Assembly: GCA_947463285.1 (NCBI GenBank)
Contig: CANHTV010000151.1
Location: forward strand, 1 to 7,871
From: Verrucomicrobiaceae bacterium
GTDB lineage: Bacteria; Verrucomicrobiota; Verrucomicrobiia; Verrucomicrobiales; Verrucomicrobiaceae
Reading direction: 5' to 3'
Length of the DNA stretch: 7,871 nt
A program made the translations under genes and the position numbers. Numbering within the stretch: the first letter of the stretch is position 1; each line of letters begins with the position of its first letter. This document shows positions 6,993-7,871 of the stretch, one piece after another. The notes beneath the pieces were generated by a model, which saw nothing but the letters and a program-made list of their open reading frames with translations, did not search any database and was not told the DNA's origin.

Positions 6993-7415
6993 AAAGCTGA
7001 TGGTGCTGGCCTTGCGCACCTTATCGTTAAAGGCCATGCAGGCTGCACCGGCTGCGTAAGTGACGTTGACCAACCCCAGCCAGAAAGGCAGCAACGCGTG
7101 CGGGATCAGTGGTGGTGTCTCGGGATGCAGCTCCGGCAACACATTCCCCAGAAAGAACACACCGCCCAGGCTGAAGGTCAGGAAAGCCAGCGCTAGACCA
7201 AGACGACAGAAGCGCATCGTCGAAAGCAGTCCTATGAGAATCAGCGAGGCAATGAGATACCAAGCCGCCGTCATTAACGCCCAGCTAAAGATCTCATGAA
7301 ACAGCATCATGAGAATGACCAGAGCCCCGAGTGCGAGATGCGCCCACAGGATCAGACGGGTGAAGTGGACTTCAGCCCTGTAGGTTCCAGCTCGGTATCG
7401 TTGCGCGTCCAACAT
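6981..7415 (-). CDS. Small four-helix integral membrane protein, unknown function
   Basis: The 144 residues contain four predicted membrane helices at about 21-39, 46-64, 72-92 and 106-128, with short loops. The N-terminus (1-20, with Arg6, Arg8, Arg13, Arg20) and the C-terminus (DKVRKAS, 131-137) are basic, so both ends probably face the cytoplasm. The third loop holds a His/Glu/Pro-rich stretch (LPELHPETPPLIP, 93-105). I recognise no family. It lies 23 bp downstream of the beta-helix gene on the same strand and is probably cotranscribed with it. Its 3' end overlaps the 3' end of tlyA by 12 bp. The start is uncertain: AGGA lies 13 nt before the chosen ATG at 7415, which is long, and 5 nt before an out-of-frame ATG at 7423. 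The consistent hydrophobic pattern supports a real protein. Confidence 0.8.
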   Translation of the reverse strand: MLDAQRYRAGTYRAEVHFTRLILWAHLALGALVILMMLFHEIFSWALMTAAWYLIASLILIGLLSTMRFCRLGLALAFLTFSLGGVFFLGNVLPELHPETPPLIPHALLPFWLGLVNVTYAAGAACMAFNDKVRKASTISFSLW

Positions 7416-7438
7416 TTGCGCATGGTATTCCTACTCAA

Positions 7439-7871
7439 TCAGGGTTCCGTCAAATTATCCTTGATGAGGCTTGCCTTCGCCCCAGGCAGATGCAGCATGG
7501 GTGCGGTTTTCGCCAATTTACGACCACAGTCAGTCACCAGATTGTTTGTCACCAGCAGCGCCCGACAGGGGGCCGTGCTCCACACCGCTGCTGTGCTGAG
7601 TCCCGTAAAGGTATTGCCGGTGATGGCACAGTGACTGGCCCCCGCCAGTAGCACGCCACTGCCTTCGTCGATCGACATGGCCGTCTTCCCCTCAGCAGGT
7701 CGTTTGTCCTGTCCTGTGCCAATGTAAGTATTGGTAAAACTATTCCCAGAGATGCTGTGCCGCCCCGAATCGGCACTGACACGCACGCCGAATTTGTGTG
7801 CCAGCACGATGGTATTGGCACTGACAGCACAGCCATGCGCATCACGCAGGTCAATACCGCCCTCCAGATGA
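7439..7871 (-). CDS. Right-handed parallel beta-helix repeat protein, C-terminal part (N-terminus outside window)
   Basis: The reading frame is open from the right edge to the TGA at 7439, giving 143 C-terminal residues; the GTG at 7807 is only an internal codon. Repeating coils of about 22-25 residues show the pattern of pectate-lyase/NosD-like beta-helices: GIDLRDAHGCAVSANTIV (from about 7858), GVRVSADSGRHSISGNSF, then after a longer loop GVLLAGASHCAITGNTF, AVWSTAPCRALLVTNNLV and a final partial coil ASLIKDN. The recurring 'G-I/V-x-h-x-x-s-x-x-x-x-I-s/t-x-N-x-h' rhythm with Asn ladder positions is diagnostic of the fold. Members are usually secreted polysaccharide lyases, epimerases or surface proteins; catalytic residues and signal peptide would lie outside the window, so the activity cannot be assigned. 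The membrane-protein gene follows after 23 bp. Confidence 0.88.
   Translation of the reverse strand, partial: HLEGGIDLRDAHGCAVSANTIVLAHKFGVRVSADSGRHSISGNSFTNTYIGTGQDKRPAEGKTAMSIDEGSGVLLAGASHCAITGNTFTGLSTAAVWSTAPCRALLVTNNLVTDCGRKLAKTAPMLHLPGAKASLIKDNLTEP

Noticed and set aside
7002..7020. Hairpin GGTGC/GCACC with a 9-nt loop just after the tlyA stop, as a possible tlyA terminator
   Set aside because: The stem is only 5 bp, the following TTATCGTT is a poor T tract, and it lies inside the opposing coding region.
1..7871. Search for a defence, mobile, CRISPR, RNA-gene or otherwise novel multi-gene system
   Set aside because: No direct repeats with spacers, transposase or integrase motifs, tRNA-like folds or toxin-antitoxin pairs were seen. 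The recognisable genes are housekeeping or envelope functions with no sign of a composition break.

Overview
The window looks like ordinary chromosomal DNA from a GC-rich Gram-negative bacterium. It most resembles a member of the Verrucomicrobia (Prosthecobacter/Verrucomicrobium-like). This is an inference from three things: a secreted PQQ-like beta-propeller with the WPQWRG motif common in Planctomycetes and Verrucomicrobia, small envelope-anchored beta domains with Pro/Ala-rich linkers, and the near absence of Shine-Dalgarno sites. No rRNA, tRNA, CRISPR array, insertion sequence or phage gene is visible.

Layout from left to right. (1) Positions 1-1773 (+) hold the C-terminal two thirds or so of glycogen phosphorylase, with its 5' end outside the window. 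It ends in tandem stops and a strong hairpin terminator that can work in both directions. (2) Convergent to it is a probable two-gene operon on the minus strand: a secreted PQQ-like beta-propeller (3644-2406) followed 21 bp later by a small proline-rich lipoprotein (2384-1860). (3) Next, also on the minus strand, come a putative isochorismate synthase, menF (5523-4504), and a stand-alone Lon N-terminal (substrate-binding) domain protein (4428-3805), 75 bp apart. (4) Divergent from menF is a plus-strand pair: a membrane-anchored protein with a Pro/Ala linker and a C-terminal beta domain (5623-6249), whose stop overlaps the start of tlyA, an S4-domain plus FtsJ-like rRNA 2'-O-methyltransferase (6249-6992). 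(5) The window closes with two minus-strand genes: the C-terminal part of a right-handed parallel beta-helix protein (cut by the right edge, ending at 7439) and, 23 bp downstream, a four-helix membrane protein (7415-6981). The stop end of the latter overlaps the 3' end of tlyA by 12 bp.

The genes do not form one pathway. They cover glycogen breakdown, probable menaquinone precursor synthesis, rRNA methylation and several envelope proteins of unknown role. I see no defence or mobile system. The most interesting pattern is that the lipoprotein (1860-2384) and the membrane-anchored protein (5623-6249) seem to carry the same roughly 75-residue beta domain in opposite arrangements relative to a proline-rich segment. 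Other points worth a look are the translational coupling of an envelope protein to an rRNA methyltransferase, and non-consensus residues in two conserved motifs of the phosphorylase.
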